This document shows positions 62,513 through 64,000 of a DNA stretch of 64,000 nt, one piece after another. The first letter of the stretch is position 1. Each line of letters begins with the position of its first letter. The notes under the pieces were generated by a model. The model saw nothing but the letters and a program-made list of their open reading frames with translations, searched no databases and was not told where the DNA came from. A program made the position numbers and the translations under genes. The DNA comes from Prosthecobacter sp. (GTDB lineage Bacteria; Verrucomicrobiota; Verrucomicrobiia; Verrucomicrobiales; Verrucomicrobiaceae): positions 1-64,000 of the forward strand of contig JABARQ010000015.1 in NCBI GenBank assembly GCA_019186985.1. The letters are read 5' to 3'.

Positions 62513-63631
62513 ATGAAAGCCCTCGTCCTCACCGCCCCCTCCGAGTTCAACTATGACATCGGTTTCCCCGACCCCGTGCCCGCCGCCGGCGAGGTGCTGG
62601 TGAAGATCAAGGCCTGCGGCATCTGCGGCAGCGACATCCATGGCATGGACGGCCGCAGCGGACGCCGCCAGCCGCCCATCGTCATGGGCCATGAGGCCGC
62701 GGGTGAAATCATCGCCCTGGGCGAAGGCGTCACCGACTGGCAGCTTGGCGACCGCGTCACCTTTGACTCCACCGAATACTGCGGCGAATGCGACGAATGC
62801 CAGTCCGGCTACGTCAACCTGTGCCCGAGGCGCAAGGTCCTCGGCGTCTCCCCCGGCGAGTACCGCCGCCATGGCTGCTTCGCTGAAAAGATCGTGCTGC
62901 CCACGCGCATCCTCTACCGCATCCCCGAGTCCCTGCCTTTTGAAAAGGCCGCCTTTGCCGAGCCGGTGTCCATCGCCCTGCACGCCGTCAACCTCGCGGA
63001 TGGCATCGAGGTGGGTGAAGCCTTTGCCGAAGCCGAGGAGGAAGGGGCATCCTGCGGCCATGGTTGTGAATGCCACGGCGACGAGGCCAAGGGCGGCACC
63101 GCCGTCGTGGTCGGCGCCGGCCTGATCGGCCTGCTGGTCATCCAGGCGCTGAAGGCCCGCGGCTGGGAGCGCGTCATCGCCGTGGACCTGGATGAAAAGC
63201 GTCTCGAGCTCGCGAAGCAGCTCGGCGCCGAAGCCGCCTTCAATGCGAAGCAGGAAGGCCTGGCCCTGCACCTGCGCGAACTCTGCGGCGGGGATGGAGC
63301 GGACGCCAGCTTTGAAGTCGTCGGCGCCGCCGCCCCGCTCGACCTCGCCATCCGCAGCGTGCGCAAGGGCGGCCAGGTGATCCTGGTCGGCAACCTCCAG
63401 CCCAACACGCCCTTCCCCCTCCAGGAAGTCGTCACCCGTCAGCTCACCATCCGCGGCTCATGCTCCTGCGCCGGTGAATATCCCGAGGCCATCCGCCGCA
63501 TTGAGGACGGCAGCATCCAGGTGCAGCCCCTGCTCAGCGCCGTCGCTCCGCTGGAAGAAGGCGCCGGCTGGTTCCAGCGCCTCTATGACAACAAGGAAGG
63601 CCTGCTGAAGGTGGTGCTGAAGCCCGAGTGA
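62513..63631 (+). CDS. Zinc-dependent medium-chain dehydrogenase with Cys/His-rich insertion
   Basis: The 372-residue enzyme resembles sorbitol/threonine-type dehydrogenases. Catalytic zinc region: CGICGSDIHG (residues 35-44) and GHEAAGE; structural zinc lobe: CGECDECQSGYVNLC. The NAD-binding motif is VVGAGLIGLLV. Between the two domains is an unusual insertion of about 28 residues, acidic then Cys/His-rich (SCGHGCECHGD, with C181, H183, C185, C187 and H188), which could bind an extra metal. The ATG at 62513 gives the family start. It precedes eboE by 12 bases. Confidence 0.9.
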   Translation: MKALVLTAPSEFNYDIGFPDPVPAAGEVLVKIKACGICGSDIHGMDGRSGRRQPPIVMGHEAAGEIIALGEGVTDWQLGDRVTFDSTEYCGECDECQSGYVNLCPRRKVLGVSPGEYRRHGCFAEKIVLPTRILYRIPESLPFEKAAFAEPVSIALHAVNLADGIEVGEAFAEAEEEGASCGHGCECHGDEAKGGTAVVVGAGLIGLLVIQALKARGWERVIAVDLDEKRLELAKQLGAEAAFNAKQEGLALHLRELCGGDGADASFEVVGAAAPLDLAIRSVRKGGQVILVGNLQPNTPFPLQEVVTRQLTIRGSCSCAGEYPEAIRRIEDGSIQVQPLLSAVAPLEEGAGWFQRLYDNKEGLLKVVLKPE

Positions 63632-63643
63632 CCCCCCGCCTCC

Positions 63644-64000
63644 ATGCAGCTCCAGCACGGCATCCATCTCGGTTACTGCACCAACATCCACCGCGGCGAA
63701 ACCTGGGGGGAGACCTGGCGTGGCCTGCGCGAGCACACCCTGCGGGTCAGGGAACGTGTCTGCGCCGACCAGCCCTATGGCATCGGCCTGCGCCTCGGAG
63801 CCCAGGCCGCCGCCGAGCTCAGCCAGCCGGACAGGCTCCTGGAGTTCCAGCGCTGGCTGGACGCCAGCAACTGCTACGTCTTCACCATCAACGGCTTCCC
63901 CTACGGCTCCTTCCACGGCACCCGGGTGAAGGAGCAGGTCTTCAAGCCCGACTGGAGCACCCGCGAACGGCTCGACTACACCAACCAATTGTTTGACCTG
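63644..64000 (+). CDS. eboE: Metabolite traffic protein EboE, 5' part
   Basis: Only the first 119 codons lie in the window; the full protein is normally about 400 residues. The segments LGYCTNIHRGETWGETW, YGIGLRLGAQAAAEL, CYVFTINGFPYGSFHG and VKEQVFKPDW are typical of EboE, a xylose-isomerase-like TIM-barrel protein. The ebo cluster is known from cyanobacteria (needed to export the scytonemin monomer), Pseudomonas and Bacteroidetes, and from eustigmatophyte plastids; its biochemical product is not established. More ebo genes probably lie downstream. Confidence 0.82.
   Translation, partial: MQLQHGIHLGYCTNIHRGETWGETWRGLREHTLRVRERVCADQPYGIGLRLGAQAAAELSQPDRLLEFQRWLDASNCYVFTINGFPYGSFHGTRVKEQVFKPDWSTRERLDYTNQLFDL

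Overview
The window is GC-rich bacterial chromosome, most likely from a member of the Verrucomicrobiota near Prosthecobacter/Verrucomicrobium. The main clues are a large heme-binding CxxCH protein of the Pirellula/Verrucomicrobium type (17943-20663), a CxxCH plus WD40 fusion (5909-7318), a Tat-exported Gfo/Idh/MocA protein, a Gram-negative Kdo/LPS export operon, and an approximately 8,000-residue autotransporter-associated beta-strand repeat (PATR) protein. This placement is inference; no rRNA gene is present. I saw no tRNA, rRNA, IS element, prophage or CRISPR array. No gene-free stretch exceeds 300 bases; the longest are 13742-13973 and 59616-59825.

Layout. 1-9672: a TPR protein, a polyamine ABC transporter (potB, potC, potD, no potA) downstream of a ceramidase-like protein, an HlyD-type adaptor, the cytochrome-WD40 fusion, an unknown protein and an OmpA-domain protein. 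9764-25720: mainly housekeeping genes (smc, ArsC/Spx family, NUDIX hydrolase, two Gfo/Idh/MocA oxidoreductases, MmcQ/YjbR, the PVC-type cytochrome, dnaG, a UbiA-like prenyltransferase, an NtrB-like kinase, tilS).

25866-31500 is a compact six-gene plus-strand operon for membrane lipid modification: FAD oxidoreductase, DUF1365, CFA-type methyltransferase, DUF1475, DUF1295 and a second, divergent CFA-type methyltransferase. Converging on it from the minus strand is kdsA-lptC-lptA-lptB-hpf (35466 down to 31570), which makes Kdo, exports LPS and encodes the long ribosome hibernation factor.

35580-59615 is one minus-strand gene of about 24 kb: a signal peptide, roughly 6,900 residues of PATR beta-helix repeats, a series of Ig-like domains, a putative-Ig (He_PIG-like) domain and a C-terminal domain, without a recognisable autotransporter barrel. 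A strong intrinsic terminator follows it, only a few bases before the kdsA start. An AT-rich divergent intergenic region with a 21-bp palindrome separates it from a plus-strand operon running off the window: SDR dehydrogenase, DapA-family lyase/aldolase, amidohydrolase, zinc-dependent dehydrogenase and the start of eboE (metabolite traffic cluster).

The best candidates for something new are the six-gene lipid operon with two unequal CFA enzymes, the operon leading into eboE, and the giant repeat protein with its shared control region.
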